64,000 bases of DNA from Flavobacterium sp. 1355 (GCF_017833415.1 NZ_JAFICC010000009.1:124001-188000), one strand, 5' to 3'; positions 1-11,000 are shown, numbered from the stretch's first letter. The notes: generated by a model from the sequence alone, not told the origin. A program made the numbers and translations.

Positions 1-1
1 T

Positions 2-733
2 AGTTATGGACAAGATACCACATACAATCAATTCTGGAGCGAAGTTCAATTCACTAAAACAATAAGTGAAAAATGGTCTGCAGAATTAGATATAGCAAAT
101 TCATTTAGCAGCACAGAATCATCTTCGAACATGTTTGAAAATAATGTGCAAAGGTCATTTAGGGTTTGGGGACATCATTATCTAAGCCCGAGGTGGAAAA
201 CTTCTGCTTTTTTGGCATATTATGACAACAAAGATGTTCCCGAAATTGGTCAGTTTAAATCTCCTGAATGGAGATTTGCCTTACAGGGTATTTATTATTT
301 CCATAAGGTTGGTTATACTTTAAGCACGCGTTCCAGACTAGAAATCAGACATTTGAGAAATGCGGATAAAGATTATGAAAATGTTTTTCGATACAGGCAG
401 CAAATCAAGTATTTAAAGCCAATAAACAGCAAAGTGCTTCGTAAAGGAGTTGTTTATGGAATAATTTCTGATGAGTTGTTTTTTAAATCCGGAGCAAAAG
501 TAACAGGAGAAAGTTTCTTTGATCGTAATAGATTTAATATCGGTGCAGGATATTTATTTAGTGACGACATTCAGCTTGAAGTCATGTATGTAAATGAAAT
601 TCTTCCTCGAAATAAAGGAACTCAAACTGTGAATGCTGCTTCTTTGACACTTACATTTAATAATCTGTTCGAAAACGTCAAAAATAAACTCTTTCATAAG
701 GAGAGTTCAACTACCTCAAAAGAAGATGAATAA
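2..733 (+). CDS. DUF2490-type outer-membrane protein, 5' end outside window
   Basis: The frame is open from base 2, so the gene starts to the left of the window; the Met at 131 is internal. About 243 residues are visible. The pattern is that of the DUF2490 family: alternating aromatic and polar residues (VWGHHYLSP, FRYRQQIKYL) as in a small outer-membrane beta-barrel. The C-terminal tail is Lys/Ser/Glu rich. Function of the family is not established. It ends one base before the convergent gene that ends at 734, so the two stop codons abut with no room for a separate terminator. Confidence 0.7.
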   Translation, partial: SYGQDTTYNQFWSEVQFTKTISEKWSAELDIANSFSSTESSSNMFENNVQRSFRVWGHHYLSPRWKTSAFLAYYDNKDVPEIGQFKSPEWRFALQGIYYFHKVGYTLSTRSRLEIRHLRNADKDYENVFRYRQQIKYLKPINSKVLRKGVVYGIISDELFFKSGAKVTGESFFDRNRFNIGAGYLFSDDIQLEVMYVNEILPRNKGTQTVNAASLTLTFNNLFENVKNKLFHKESSTTSKEDE

Positions 734-1225
734 CTATTTTTCTTCCTTAAGAAAACAGTTTAACTGATCCATGATCGCTTTTTTATGAAGTTTAAAGGTA
801 TAATTTTCCATAAATTCAGTGCCCGGAATGTTTACATCAGCATTTATAGCCTCAAAACTTGAAAATGGCCTGATGTCTTTTTTATCAATCAGATAAAGAA
901 TTTCCATAACAGAATCATGTTTTATATAGCGTGTATCAAAATGCTGCAGTTTATATTTATTTCGATCAGAAAGTTCAATAACTAAATCTTCTTTTATATT
1001 ACTATCTTTTTTTAAAGGAAACGGTATTGGCCGCAAAGCAATAAAATAGTTTTCCTTATCAGTTACGATCCCGATTTTTAATGATTTTTGTTTTGTTTTG
1101 TAAAAGGTAGCTGATTTGATAAAATACAACATCGAGTCATCAGCCTGCACTTTGCTTTTAATATCACACTGAGCAAAACTTTGAAAGCTAAATAAAATTA
1201 AAAAAAATAAAACTATATTTTTCAT
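734..1225 (-). CDS. Small secreted protein of unknown function
   Basis: A protein of about 163 residues that I do not recognise. I chose the Met at 1225 because it opens a standard Sec signal peptide (MKNIVLFFLILFSFQSFAQ, cleavage expected after FAQ); a longer frame from 1246 adds seven residues before it. The mature part is soluble-looking and charged with few cysteines. A -7 element (CAAAAATA on the plus strand, 1257-1264) lies at the right distance for transcription starting just upstream, favouring the shorter start or a very short leader. Confidence 0.6.
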   Translation of the reverse strand: MKNIVLFFLILFSFQSFAQCDIKSKVQADDSMLYFIKSATFYKTKQKSLKIGIVTDKENYFIALRPIPFPLKKDSNIKEDLVIELSDRNKYKLQHFDTRYIKHDSVMEILYLIDKKDIRPFSSFEAINADVNIPGTEFMENYTFKLHKKAIMDQLNCFLKEEK

Positions 1226-1256
1226 AATCAAAATACTAATAATCAAATCATTAATA

Positions 1257-1289
1257 CAAAAATAGTGTATTTTACAATATCTTCGGCAA
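1257..1289 (-). promoter_or_regulatory. Bacteroidota-type promoter for the 1225 gene
   Basis: On the minus strand a TATTTTTG -7 box (1257-1264) is preceded by TTG (1287-1289) with a 22-bp spacer, within the 17-23 bp range known for Flavobacterium promoters. Predicted start of transcription is near 1252. Confidence 0.4.
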
Positions 1290-1307
1290 TAGACTCAATT
1301 ATAGTGT

Positions 1308-2075
1308 TTAATCACTTTCATTTGTTTTACGAATTATATAATTAACCTCCATATCTGAATTGAAATAATTCAAATTAATTTCTTCATTTTCTTCTTCAGC
1401 CTTTTCGGTGTTAACAAAATTTCCGTTTTCATCAAAGTGTTTCATAAAAGCATCTTCCTGAGGATCAAAATCCGGCCTTTGCCATTCGTATACAATTGGC
1501 CGGGCATAATCGGGGGATTTATAAAACAAAGTAAGTACAAACCCAGTTATAAATCCTGCCAGATGTCCTTCCCAGGAAATAGCATTATCAACTTCTGGAA
1601 AAACATACCAAATCATTCCGCCATAAAGAAGGACAACACAAAAAGACAGCGCCACTAACCTGTAATAACCAGTTTGAATCCCTTTAAAGAAAATAAAACT
1701 TACTAAAACATAAATCAATCCACTGGCTCCTATATGATAGCTTTCGCGTCCTATAATCCACGTTATTAAACCCGAAAATAAGATTCCATAAATAATAACC
1801 GGAAAAGTTTGTTTTGGATAAAAGAAGCGTAATGCGGCCAGCAATACCAAAAGCGGAATTGAGTTATTATATAAATGCTCTAAATTTTCATGAATAAAAG
1901 GACTGAATAAAATTCCCTGCAGACCTGAAAAATCTCTGGGATAGATTCCGTTTTGATAGAAATCAAAATTAAACCGAATTTGAAACCAATAGATCATCCA
2001 TAGAAAAAGCACAAAAAAAGCCGGAAGTCCAACTACGGAATTTGAAAATTTAAAGTCCTTCTCATTCATAAACAA
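1308..2075 (-). CDS. Rhomboid-family intramembrane serine protease
   Basis: Multi-pass membrane protein of 255 residues. The rhomboid signature is visible: an HENLEHLYNN segment in an early helix, GASG with the catalytic Ser around residue 119, and EGHLAGFITGF with the catalytic His in a later helix. Rhomboids cleave other membrane proteins within the bilayer. The last ~70 residues form a hydrophilic, acidic cytoplasmic tail that is not part of the core fold. Start could be Met1 or Met3. It is divergent from rarA across a 148-bp gap. Confidence 0.85.
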   Translation of the reverse strand: MFMNEKDFKFSNSVVGLPAFFVLFLWMIYWFQIRFNFDFYQNGIYPRDFSGLQGILFSPFIHENLEHLYNNSIPLLVLLAALRFFYPKQTFPVIIYGILFSGLITWIIGRESYHIGASGLIYVLVSFIFFKGIQTGYYRLVALSFCVVLLYGGMIWYVFPEVDNAISWEGHLAGFITGFVLTLFYKSPDYARPIVYEWQRPDFDPQEDAFMKHFDENGNFVNTEKAEEENEEINLNYFNSDMEVNYIIRKTNESD

Positions 2076-2223
2076 AACAATTAATTCAAAAGGATTAACA
2101 TCAAAAAACTATCCAAATATAATTTACTGATAATTTGTCAGCCATCGTAACTAATTACTAAACTAAAAGTTAATACGATACAAAATTTGTTTAAAATAAA
2201 TCTGAAAATAGTAATTTTACAAT

Positions 2224-3501
2224 ATGGAAGCACCTTTAGCAGAGCGTATTCGCCCACAAAAGTTAGAAGACTATATAAGTCAAAGTCATTTGGTTGGCCC
2301 AAATGGTTCATTGACGCAACAAATTTCAAAAGGAATAATTCCTTCTTTGATCTTTTGGGGACCGCCGGGAACAGGGAAAACTACACTTGCACAAATTATT
2401 GCACAAGAATCAAAAAGGCCTTTCTATATTTTGAGCGCCATAAATTCTGGTGTAAAAGATATTCGTGATGTTATCGATAAAGCAAAACAAAGCGGTGGGC
2501 TATTTACTGCCAAAAACCCTATTTTATTTATTGATGAGATTCACAGGTTTAGCAAATCACAGCAGGATTCCCTTTTAGCGGCTGTAGAAAAAGGCTGGAT
2601 TACACTAATCGGCGCTACAACAGAAAATCCCAGCTTTGAAGTTATCCCGGCATTATTATCCCGCTGTCAGGTTTATATCTTAAATGCTTTTACCAAAAAT
2701 GACCTTGAAGCACTATTACATCGTGCTATGAAAACGGATGTCGAACTGGCTTCAAAAAATATTGTTTTAAAAGAAACAGAGGCTTTATTAAGGCTTTCCG
2801 GCGGAGACGGGCGCAAATTATTGAATATTTTTGAGCTTGTTGTAAATGCATCTGCAAGTGATGAAGTTGTTATTACAAATGATCGTGTTTTAGAATTAGT
2901 ACAGCAAAATACTGTTTTGTATGACAAAACAGGAGAACAGCATTATGACATTGTTTCTGCTTTTATAAAATCGATTCGCGGAAGTGACCCAAATGGTGCG
3001 GTTTATTGGTTAGCCAGAATGATTGAGGGAGGTGAAGATGTAAAGTTTATTGCCCGTAGAATGCTTATTTTATCAAGTGAGGATATCGGAAACGCTAATC
3101 CTACTGCTTTTATAATGGCAAATAATACATTTCAGGCAGTTTCGACTATTGGTTATCCGGAAAGCAGGATTATATTAAGCCAGTGCGCCATTTATCTCGC
3201 AACTTCTCCAAAAAGTAATGCCTCGTATATGGCAATAGGAAATGCTCAGCAATTAGTGAAACAAACCGGAGATTTGCCCGTTCCAATTCATTTGCGTAAT
3301 GCTCCGACAAAACTTATGAAAGAATTGGGTTATGGTGAAGATTACAAATATTCGCATGATTATGCCAATAATTTTGCCGAACAGGAATTTCTTCCTGATG
3401 CTATAAAAGAAACGGTTCTTTATAATCCGGGAAGCAATTCAAGAGAGAATAGCAACCGCGAATTCTTAAAGAACCGCTGGAAAGATAAATATGGCTATTA
3501 A
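2224..3501 (+). CDS. rarA: Replication-associated recombination protein A, AAA+ ATPase
   Basis: 425 residues, the normal length for RarA/MgsA. Walker A is GPPGTGKTT near residue 46, Walker B is DEIHRF near residue 100, and sensor 1 is GATTENPSF. The C-terminal part carries the tetramerisation and clamp-loader-like region ([14 protein letters not shown]). RarA acts at stalled replication forks and binds SSB. The start ATG follows a TAATTTTA box closely. It is convergent with the unknown gene ending at 3517 with 15 bp between them. Confidence 0.92.
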   Translation: MEAPLAERIRPQKLEDYISQSHLVGPNGSLTQQISKGIIPSLIFWGPPGTGKTTLAQIIAQESKRPFYILSAINSGVKDIRDVIDKAKQSGGLFTAKNPILFIDEIHRFSKSQQDSLLAAVEKGWITLIGATTENPSFEVIPALLSRCQVYILNAFTKNDLEALLHRAMKTDVELASKNIVLKETEALLRLSGGDGRKLLNIFELVVNASASDEVVITNDRVLELVQQNTVLYDKTGEQHYDIVSAFIKSIRGSDPNGAVYWLARMIEGGEDVKFIARRMLILSSEDIGNANPTAFIMANNTFQAVSTIGYPESRIILSQCAIYLATSPKSNASYMAIGNAQQLVKQTGDLPVPIHLRNAPTKLMKELGYGEDYKYSHDYANNFAEQEFLPDAIKETVLYNPGSNSRENSNREFLKNRWKDKYGY

Positions 3502-3516
3502 ACCAAATTTGTATTT

Positions 3517-4260
3517 TTAGAATTTAACTGAAACTTTTTCAGACACCAATTTATCATTTTGATAATATTCAAAAAACCACTGGTTATCTTTAGCATTTAA
3601 AGATCCCTGAATCCCGTCTTTTATCGCAATAAAAGAATCCGGACGTGATGTCTTAAGAAGTTTCATCACTACTTTGGGTGTTTTGTCAATCAATTGAAAT
3701 CCGTTTTCTGTTGGCTGTGCGTATAATAAATTTGGATCAGAAGTATCTGCTACGGGTGTTGAAGCAACATTATTTGTGGCAACAACCGCAGTAGTTACAG
3801 TTGAAGGAACAGTTTTTGCAGATGTTGAAACAGCATTTCCACTATATTTATAATGCAGTTTATTTATAGATAAAAAAGCCAAATCAAGACTTTCTCTGTA
3901 AGCCAGTTCATAATCCTTTTCTTTGCTTTTTCCTACTTCAGAAGTATAAACCACTTTTCCGTAGCAATCTTTAAACTCAACATAGAGTTTAGTCACTAAA
4001 AAGCCATTATCTCTTTTTACATCAATATACAGCAACTGACAGCGATCTGCATAATCTGCCGGAATCTCCTCATTTGCATAAAAAGCCTGGAAACCCGCTT
4101 TAATTAAATTTGATTTTGTCATTGTTGCCAATCTGTACTGATTGTCAGTTTTCAAAAAGTCATACTTTAATGGAACAATGACTGCTTTATAATCATTGAT
4201 GTTTTGTGAAAATCCGACAAAAGAAACTAAAAGCGCAATCAATAAAAGTTTAATTCTCAT
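3517..4260 (-). CDS. Secreted protein of unknown function
   Basis: 247 residues with a clear Sec signal peptide (MRIKLLLIALLVSFVGFSQ). I do not recognise the family. The first half is a mixed alpha/beta region with a conserved-looking YKAVIVPLKYDFL segment; the middle (about 145-175) is a Ser/Thr/Ala/Val-rich linker; the end is a short beta-rich part. It is the last gene of a three-gene operon with radC and yjjG, separated from yjjG by 2 bp, so it is transcribed with them although its location (periplasm or outer membrane) differs. Confidence 0.6.
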   Translation of the reverse strand: MRIKLLLIALLVSFVGFSQNINDYKAVIVPLKYDFLKTDNQYRLATMTKSNLIKAGFQAFYANEEIPADYADRCQLLYIDVKRDNGFLVTKLYVEFKDCYGKVVYTSEVGKSKEKDYELAYRESLDLAFLSINKLHYKYSGNAVSTSAKTVPSTVTTAVVATNNVASTPVADTSDPNLLYAQPTENGFQLIDKTPKVVMKLLKTSRPDSFIAIKDGIQGSLNAKDNQWFFEYYQNDKLVSEKVSVKF

Positions 4261-4262
4261 AA

Positions 4263-4949
4263 TTATAAATATTTTTTAAGTTCTGATAAGTGATTTATTT
4301 GTTTGTAATTTTTTGGCGCTTCAATATTTCTAACATTAAAAAAAATAGCGTCTAACCCGGCGTTTAATGCTCCATCTACATCTGCTTCAAGATCATCGCC
4401 GATCATAATGCTATTTTGTTTAGAGGCCTGAGCAATATTAACTGCATAATCAAAGATAATACTATTTGGCTTTTTCACACCAGCCAGTTCAGAATTTGTT
4501 ACAGTACTAAAATAACCCGAAAGTAAAGCATTATTTATTTTTTTCTCCTGAACAGCAGCAAAGCCATTGGTAATAATATGCAATTTATATTTTGGTTTTA
4601 AATATTCTAAAACCTCAATAGCGCCGTCAAAAAGGTAATTGTTGTCTGTTAAAAACTCAATATAATCATTGGCAATCTGATCAATGTTTTCATCAGACAT
4701 TGAATAATTCAAAGCATCAAAAGAAAGCTTGAGCCTGTTGTAACGTAATTCCTGATGAGTAATTTGATCGTTCTGGTACAATCGCCAGCACTCATGATTT
4801 ATTGGAATATATTTCGCAATAAAATCCTCAATTTTAATTGTTCCGAAATTATTTTTAAAAATACGGTCAAAAGCCATTTGTGAATTTTTATCAAAGTCCC
4901 ACAGCGTATGATCTAAATCAAAAAATATATCTGTAATGTTGGTATTCAT
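4263..4949 (-). CDS. yjjG: HAD-superfamily nucleotidase, YjjG type
   Basis: 228 residues. HAD motif I is FFDLDHTLWDF at residues 9-19, with two catalytic Asp; motif II is HIITNGF; motif III Lys and motif IV GDDLEADVDGA are both present. The DLDHTLWDFDKNS form is typical of YjjG-type noncanonical pyrimidine nucleotidases, which dephosphorylate odd UMP/TMP analogues. It sits 2 bp after radC and 2 bp before the next gene, so it is in the middle of a tight operon. Confidence 0.8.
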   Translation of the reverse strand: MNTNITDIFFDLDHTLWDFDKNSQMAFDRIFKNNFGTIKIEDFIAKYIPINHECWRLYQNDQITHQELRYNRLKLSFDALNYSMSDENIDQIANDYIEFLTDNNYLFDGAIEVLEYLKPKYKLHIITNGFAAVQEKKINNALLSGYFSTVTNSELAGVKKPNSIIFDYAVNIAQASKQNSIMIGDDLEADVDGALNAGLDAIFFNVRNIEAPKNYKQINHLSELKKYL

Positions 4950-4951
4950 AA

Positions 4952-5641
4952 TTAAAAAATTCCTTCATCTACAAAACTATAATATTTTGTTTCAGTAATA
5001 ATCAAATGGTCCAAAACTTTAACATCTAAGCTTTCCCCTGCCAACTTTATTTTTTTTGTAATTGCTTTATCGGCATCGCTCGGATGCAAGGCTCCTGAAG
5101 GATGATTGTGACATAAAATCAGACTAGTAGCACCCGTTTCTAAGGCTAACTTAAAAACCATACGTGCATCTACAATTGTACCTGCAATCCCTCCTTTACT
5201 TAACTGGGATTTCGAAATAACCTTGTTCGAATTATTAAGAAAAAGCACCCAAAACTCTTCATGTGCGAGTTCGCCAATTATAGGCTGCATGATCTCAAAA
5301 ACATTCTTACTGGAGGTAATCTTAGTTAACTCTACAGCATCTTCGGCTCTGCGACGGCGTCCTAACTCGAGAGCAGCAATAATGGTTATTGCTTTTGCCT
5401 CCCCTATTCCTTTAAAATTAATTAATTGCGAAATCGACATTTTACCCAGAGTATTAAGAGTATCAACACTGAACAAAATACGTTTGCTCAAGTCTACAGC
5501 AGACTCATCACGACTGCCCGATCCAATAAGAATTGCAATTAATTCGGCATCGCTTAAAGCATCTTTTCCCTTGAGCATTAATTTTTCTCTGGGTCTGTCA
5601 TCATCAGACCAGTTTTTAATGGAAAAATGAGATTGTTTCAT
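4952..5641 (-). CDS. radC: RadC family JAB-domain protein
   Basis: 229 residues. The N-terminal part has a helix-hairpin-helix-like region (LINFKGIGEAKA, residues ~69-80) and the C-terminal part is the JAB/MPN metalloprotease-like domain with LILCHNHPSGALHPSDAD. Named RadC by homology; a direct role in DNA repair has been questioned and the biochemical activity is uncertain. It is the first gene of the radC-yjjG-unknown operon. Confidence 0.9.
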   Translation of the reverse strand: MKQSHFSIKNWSDDDRPREKLMLKGKDALSDAELIAILIGSGSRDESAVDLSKRILFSVDTLNTLGKMSISQLINFKGIGEAKAITIIAALELGRRRRAEDAVELTKITSSKNVFEIMQPIIGELAHEEFWVLFLNNSNKVISKSQLSKGGIAGTIVDARMVFKLALETGATSLILCHNHPSGALHPSDADKAITKKIKLAGESLDVKVLDHLIITETKYYSFVDEGIF

Positions 5642-5734
5642 AATATAAATTTCAAGGAGCGAAGATATTAAAAAGAAGAAAAATCTTTCAAATTAATATT
5701 ACCTATTTTAAATTAATTAATGTGCCGATTAGAA

Positions 5735-5800
5735 ATTAGATAATGACTATTATAAATAAAAAAAGTGCCAACTACAGCAGTAATTGACACATTATCTAAT
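5735..5800. repeat. Nested inverted repeat downstream of mpl
   Basis: ATTAGATAATG (5735-5745) is the reverse complement of CATTATCTAAT (5790-5800), and between them GTGCCAA pairs with TTGACAC with one mismatch. The flank 5800-5825 continues with short TCTAATT repeats. It could act as a terminator for the Mur ligase gene ending at 5820 or be a repetitive intergenic element. Confidence 0.5.
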
Positions 5801-5819
5801 TATCTAATTGACTAATTCT

Positions 5820-7175
5820 CTAATTAATCAATCCTTTAACTTCATCAAAATTTAATCCTCCATAATTCCCTGAACTCATCAATAAGAGTGCTGAATTATC
5901 TAAATTCAAGTTGAATAAATATTCTTTGAATTCAGTAGGATTGGTATAAATTACAAGATCTTTTCTGTTGAATGCTTTAGCAATCTGCTCATAAGTTACT
6001 TCCTCCAATTGCTTAATTTTTACAGCATCGGGAGAATAAAAAACAACTGCAATATCAGCATATTCTAAGGCTCCTTCATATTCTTTTAAAAATTCTGCAT
6101 TTAAACTGCTATATGTATGAAGTTCTAAACAGGCAACTAAAGTTCTGTTTGGGTATTGCTCTTTTACTGCTTTTGTAGTTGCTGCTACTTTACTTGGCGA
6201 ATGTGCAAAATCTTTGTAAGCTACTTTTCCTTTTCCTTCGGCAATTTTTTCTAAACGTTTGGACGCTCCTTTAAAACTTGCAATAGCTTCATAAAAATCA
6301 GCCTCATCAACACCCATATTTTGGCAAATCCATTTTGCGCCGGCAAGATTATTCAAATTATGTGCACCAAAAACTTCTATCGGCATATCACCTTCCGGAG
6401 TTTTTAATAGTGTAACACCGTCACTAACCGTATATTCCGGCGTATGATAGGCTAACTTACGAATTGGATTTGTTGCGGCTTCTGATACGCGTTTTACTTC
6501 AGGGTCATTTTCATTATAAACCAGGATTCCGCCATTTGTAATTTTTTCGATAAAAATTTCAAACTGCTCTACATAATTTTCATACGTTGGAAACACATTA
6601 ATATGATCCCATGCAATTCCTGAAATCAAAGCAATATTGGGTTGATACAAATGAAATTTTGGGCGTCTGTCAATTGGAGATGACAAATATTCATCTCCTT
6701 CCAGAACCACAAAATCATTTTCTTCTGTAAGGTGTACCATAGTGTCAAAACCTTCCAGCTGTGCTCCAACCATATAATCGACCGCAATATTGTGATAATG
6801 CATTACATGCAAAATCATTGAGGTAATTGTTGTTTTTCCGTGTGAACCTCCAATTACAACACGGGTTTTATTTTTAGATTGTTCGTATAAAAATTCCGGA
6901 TACGAATATATTTTTAAACCTAATTCCTGCGCTTTCAGCAATTCAGGATTATCAGCTTTTGCGTGCATTCCTAAAATTATCGCATCAAGATCTGCCGTGA
7001 TTTTTTCGGGAAACCATCCCATTTCTGCAGGAAGAATTCCTTTTTTTTCTAATCTTGATTTTGATGGCTCAAAAATGGCATCGTCACTTCCTGTGACCTG
7101 ATATCCTTTATTATGCAATGCTAAGGCTAAATTATGCATAGCACTTCCGCCAATGGCGATGAAATGTGTTTTCAT
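5820..7175 (-). CDS. mpl: Mur ligase, UDP-MurNAc:tripeptide ligase (Mpl) type
   Basis: 451 residues with Mur ligase order: N-terminal Rossmann part (FIAIGGSAMHNLALAL), ATP-binding loop GGSHGKTTITSM near residue 109, central ligase domain and C-terminal domain with HTYSSLNAEF and the DFAHSP element. The IGGSAM start and the SHGKTT loop fit the MurC/Mpl group; it lacks the exact length and N-terminus of MurC, so I favour Mpl, the recycling enzyme that joins UDP-MurNAc to the cell-wall tripeptide. A MurC-like paralogue of other specificity is possible. Confidence 0.75.
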   Translation of the reverse strand: MKTHFIAIGGSAMHNLALALHNKGYQVTGSDDAIFEPSKSRLEKKGILPAEMGWFPEKITADLDAIILGMHAKADNPELLKAQELGLKIYSYPEFLYEQSKNKTRVVIGGSHGKTTITSMILHVMHYHNIAVDYMVGAQLEGFDTMVHLTEENDFVVLEGDEYLSSPIDRRPKFHLYQPNIALISGIAWDHINVFPTYENYVEQFEIFIEKITNGGILVYNENDPEVKRVSEAATNPIRKLAYHTPEYTVSDGVTLLKTPEGDMPIEVFGAHNLNNLAGAKWICQNMGVDEADFYEAIASFKGASKRLEKIAEGKGKVAYKDFAHSPSKVAATTKAVKEQYPNRTLVACLELHTYSSLNAEFLKEYEGALEYADIAVVFYSPDAVKIKQLEEVTYEQIAKAFNRKDLVIYTNPTEFKEYLFNLNLDNSALLLMSSGNYGGLNFDEVKGLIN

Positions 7176-7200
7176 TTAAATTCTAATTTTTATAAAAAAC

Positions 7201-7208
7201 CAAAATTA
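7201..7208 (-). promoter_or_regulatory. -7 promoter element for mpl
   Basis: CAAAATTA on the plus strand reads TAATTTTG on the minus strand, matching TAnnTTTG, about 26 bp before the mpl start codon. No good -33 TTTG is seen at the usual distance. Confidence 0.35.
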
Positions 7209-7232
7209 CTAACCGTAACAGTTAAGATTTGG

Positions 7233-7922
7233 CTATGATGACTCAAATTTTTGTTTTAGTTCATGCGCTTTTTTAGCGTCTTTTAATTTGTTCAAATATA
7301 AATTATATAATTTTTGAAATGTAGTTTTTGATTTGCCAATTTCGTGTGCTTTTATATAATATTTTTCAGCCGATGCATATCTGTCAAAATATTCTTCAAT
7401 CTTGCCTCTGGATAAATAACCGTCAACTTGTGATAATTTTAATAATTCATTTGAATAGAAAATGGCTTTGGATTCGCTTCCGCCAAAAATACCCGGAAGA
7501 TGAAGGTAATATTCAACCAAACCCCAGCGGGCCTGGACATGTTTTGGGTTTAATTCTATCGCTTTTTCAAAAGATTCCCTGATTTCGTCGGCCATTCCCA
7601 AAGCTTTGATTTTATTAACTTCTGAAGCCCGCATTCCCAAAGCTCCTCCGTATTTAAAATAATTATTGGCATCCGCAGGTTTTAGCTCTTTGAGTTTTTT
7701 ATAATATTTTATCGCCTTTTGCCAGGATTTTTTGTGCGCAGCGATATCACCCAGGTATTCTATTGCTTTTGCATCTGCTGGTTTTGTTTTTAAAACATCC
7801 TCAAAGAAAAGTTGTGCTTCGTCAAACTTTTTAGCCTGAAACAATTTCTCTCCTTTCTCCAAACCAGATTGCGGCCATAGCAGGAAAGGCAAAAACAAGA
7901 AAAGGGCTGTTAGTTGTTTCAT
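7233..7922 (-). CDS. Secreted tetratricopeptide-repeat protein
   Basis: 229 residues. Residues 1-19 are a signal peptide (MKQLTALFLFLPFLLWPQS). The rest is helical TPR repeats: LEKGEKLFQAKKFDEAQLFF, then AIEYLGDIAAHKKSWQKAIKYY, then AIELNPKHVQARWGLVEYYL and a final pair near YFDRYASAEKYYIKAHEIG. Probably a periplasmic scaffold; partner unknown. It lies 57 bp upstream of mpl on the same strand and divergent from the large macroglobulin gene. Confidence 0.75.
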   Translation of the reverse strand: MKQLTALFLFLPFLLWPQSGLEKGEKLFQAKKFDEAQLFFEDVLKTKPADAKAIEYLGDIAAHKKSWQKAIKYYKKLKELKPADANNYFKYGGALGMRASEVNKIKALGMADEIRESFEKAIELNPKHVQARWGLVEYYLHLPGIFGGSESKAIFYSNELLKLSQVDGYLSRGKIEEYFDRYASAEKYYIKAHEIGKSKTTFQKLYNLYLNKLKDAKKAHELKQKFESS

Positions 7923-7926
7923 AACT

Positions 7927-7934
7927 CAAAAATA
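7927..7934 (-). promoter_or_regulatory. -7 promoter element touching the TPR gene start
   Basis: CAAAAATA on the plus strand is TATTTTTG on the minus strand, ending 4 bp before the ATG of the TPR gene. If used, the transcript would start at or next to the start codon (leaderless). Confidence 0.35.
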
Positions 7935-8051
7935 GCGAAATATAGAATGCATAATTTGCTTTTAGATATAAATTACTAATTTGTACGAAAAATATTTTAA
8001 CTCCTCCCAACCTTTCTATTAAAATTATACTCTATGTATAAAAACAAACCG

Positions 8052-11000
8052 ATGAAAAATATACTATTTGTACTCTTGTTTCTTTCTACAACACTATTTG
8101 CGCAAAAAACAGATAAAAGATGGGATGAAGTTGTGGCTTTGGAAACTGAAGGCAAAACAAAGTCTGCTTCTGAAATTGTGACTAAAATTTATAAAAATGC
8201 AATCGCAGACCATGATGATGTGCAGATTATAAAGTGTTTTTTTTATCAATCCAAATACATCCAGGTTCTGGAAGAAAATGCGCAGACTAAGATTATAAAT
8301 AATTTAAAAAGAGAAATTAATCGTGTTTCAAACCCATCAAAGGTTATTCTGAATTTGGTTTATGCAAAATGCCTTAACGATTGTCTGACCCGAAATGAGC
8401 ATAAAATAAAACAGCGTACTAATATTGACACAGTGAGCAATGATTTTTTGACCTGGTCTGAGAAAAACTTTACTGACGAGATCAATAAGGCGATGAAAGT
8501 TACACTTGAAAACGAAAGTCTTTTAAAAAGTACACCACTGTCAGATTATGAATCTATTTTTGACTATTCTTCTGCGGATAAATTTAAATCCAAAAATTTA
8601 TTTGAATATGTTTTAAAAGAAAACATAACATTCTATACTCCAAAAATATACAATCAGGAAATTCAAAAAAACAGTTTTCTGCAGTGCCAAAAAGAACTTT
8701 ATGGCCAATCTGCTGAGTTTATTAAACTGAATTTAGATTTTATAAAAAATGAATACTTACGATTGGTACTTTCTTTATACCAAAAACAAGAAATAAACAA
8801 TCCATCTGCTGAACATCAGTTTTTGCGCATAGAATTTTGCAAAAACAATTTATTCCAAAATGATGACGATTACAGAAATGCTTTGGTCAAACTTCAAAAA
8901 AGCACAACAGACAAAATTATAATTCAGAAAATACAGTTAGAAAAGGCAACTTTTTTGTCACAACAGGCATCAAAACAATTACATCCGGATTATAAAATTA
9001 AGGCTATTTCTATTTTGGACAGTATTTTGGAACTCAATAATCGCTCTAATCCATACAAATCAGCATTAGTTCTGAAACAAAGTATTCTTGCAAAATCGCT
9101 AAATATTCTACTTCAGAAATACACTTATAATAACGAAAATACAAGAGCATATATTCAGTACAAAAACATTGACCTGCTAAAAGTTTCATTTTTTAAAATT
9201 AACAATAAACAATTGGTCGGTTTTAACCAACGTTATGCTGAGAGGGACAGTATAGTTACAAAAATCATTCAAAACAAAAACTCAGTTGCTTCTGTATCTT
9301 ACAATTTAACACACAAAAACGATTATTTCGATTATTCCACAGAAGTACTTTTGCCTAATTTACAAACTGGTACTTATTTGGTTTATTTTGAAAGTGAGTC
9401 AGACAAGGATGACAAAAAGGCATTTGCCTATGAAACTATTACTATTTCTGATTTTTCGATATTAGCTTCACAAAATGATGCAAGGGAAACTTTTCAGGTT
9501 TTGAACCGAAAAACAGGAAAACCACTAGAAAATGTGACCCTAAAATCAAATAATTTTGATATTAAAACCAATAAAAATGGCATTGCTTCTTACAAGAAAA
9601 AAAACGATAATTACAACGAAAATATCGAACTGTCTTTAGGAACTGATACGCTGTTGATTACTAAAAACTACGTTCAATATAACAAGGATTACGAAACGGA
9701 AAAAAAGAACGACCTCTCCGGAAAGGTAGAATTTTATTTGGACCGTGCCATATATCGCCCCGGCCAAACGGTTTATTACAAAGGTATTGCCTTTCAAAAA
9801 AACAACAATATTACGAGCGTAGTGCCTAAAATGGCTTTTGAGATTAATATTGAAAGTCCTGACGGTGAGACCAAAAGCTTTACTGTAACCACAAATGAAT
9901 TTGGTTCTTTCTGGGGCGAGTTTATACTGCCAAAAGATGGTTTAACAGGCACTTTTAAAATTGAGGCCGAAAAACCTATGAATTATGAGGAAGACGCTAC
10001 ATATGATTCGACAAAAGAGGAACATCCGTTTTGGGATTTTGTAACCTTTGAAAATTCTTATCTGGATTTTAGAGTCGAAGAATACAAGCGTCCTAAATTT
10101 GAAGTAGCTTTTGACGCAAAAAAAGAAAGTTTTCAGGTTAATAAACCCATAAAAGTAAATGGTTCAGCCATAGCTTTTGCCGGCAGTTCTGTTTCTGATG
10201 CAAAAGTAACGTACACCGTAAAACGTTTTGTAAGTTATTTTAGAAATTATTTCGGACGTGAAGAAAATGAAGAACTGGCTGTTGGCGAAACCAAAACAGA
10301 CGCATCGGGCAAGTTTACAATTGATTTTATTGCGGAGCCGACTGCAAATTCTATAAAAGAACAATTACCGGTTTTTAATTATGAAATTGAAGTTTCGGTT
10401 ACTGATATTAATGGAGAAACCCATACAGCCACAACCACTATAAAAGCAGGTTATCATGATCTGGTACTCAACGTTTCGTTACCTAATGAAATTGAAACTA
10501 AAAACAAAAACGAAATCATGCTGAGCAGCACTAATCTGAATGGCGAATTTTTAGCCGTCAAGGGTGAACTCAAAATTTATTATGTTCAGCCGTTTCCAAA
10601 CAAATTTAAAAAGAGAGTTTGGCCCAGACCAGATATAGAAACCATTTCTGATGCTGATTTTGAGAAATTATTCCCTTTTGAAGATAATTCTAATCCATTA
10701 CATAAACCGGAAGAAATTTTAGTTTACTCAAAAAAGATAAACACAGAAACAGATAAAAAAATCGCACTCGACTTTATCTCCGATTATAAATCGGGCAGTT
10801 ATAAAATTGTTTTTAGCGCAAATGACAGTTTTAATAATCCAATTGAAACTGCTCAGAATTTTAAACTTATACAAAGCAAGGACAAGTTTAATACCGGCAA
10901 ATTATTTACCGCAGAACAAATTAATCAGGATCCTAAAAGAGATGGCTTTGTCCAGGTAAAATTAAAATCTGTAATTCCCGAACTGTATGTTTCTGTCATG

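Noticed and set aside
5223..5630. Long open frame on the plus strand opposite radC
   Set aside because: It lies wholly inside radC on the other strand and its protein is Ser/Ile-rich with no recognisable domain, as expected of a shadow frame.
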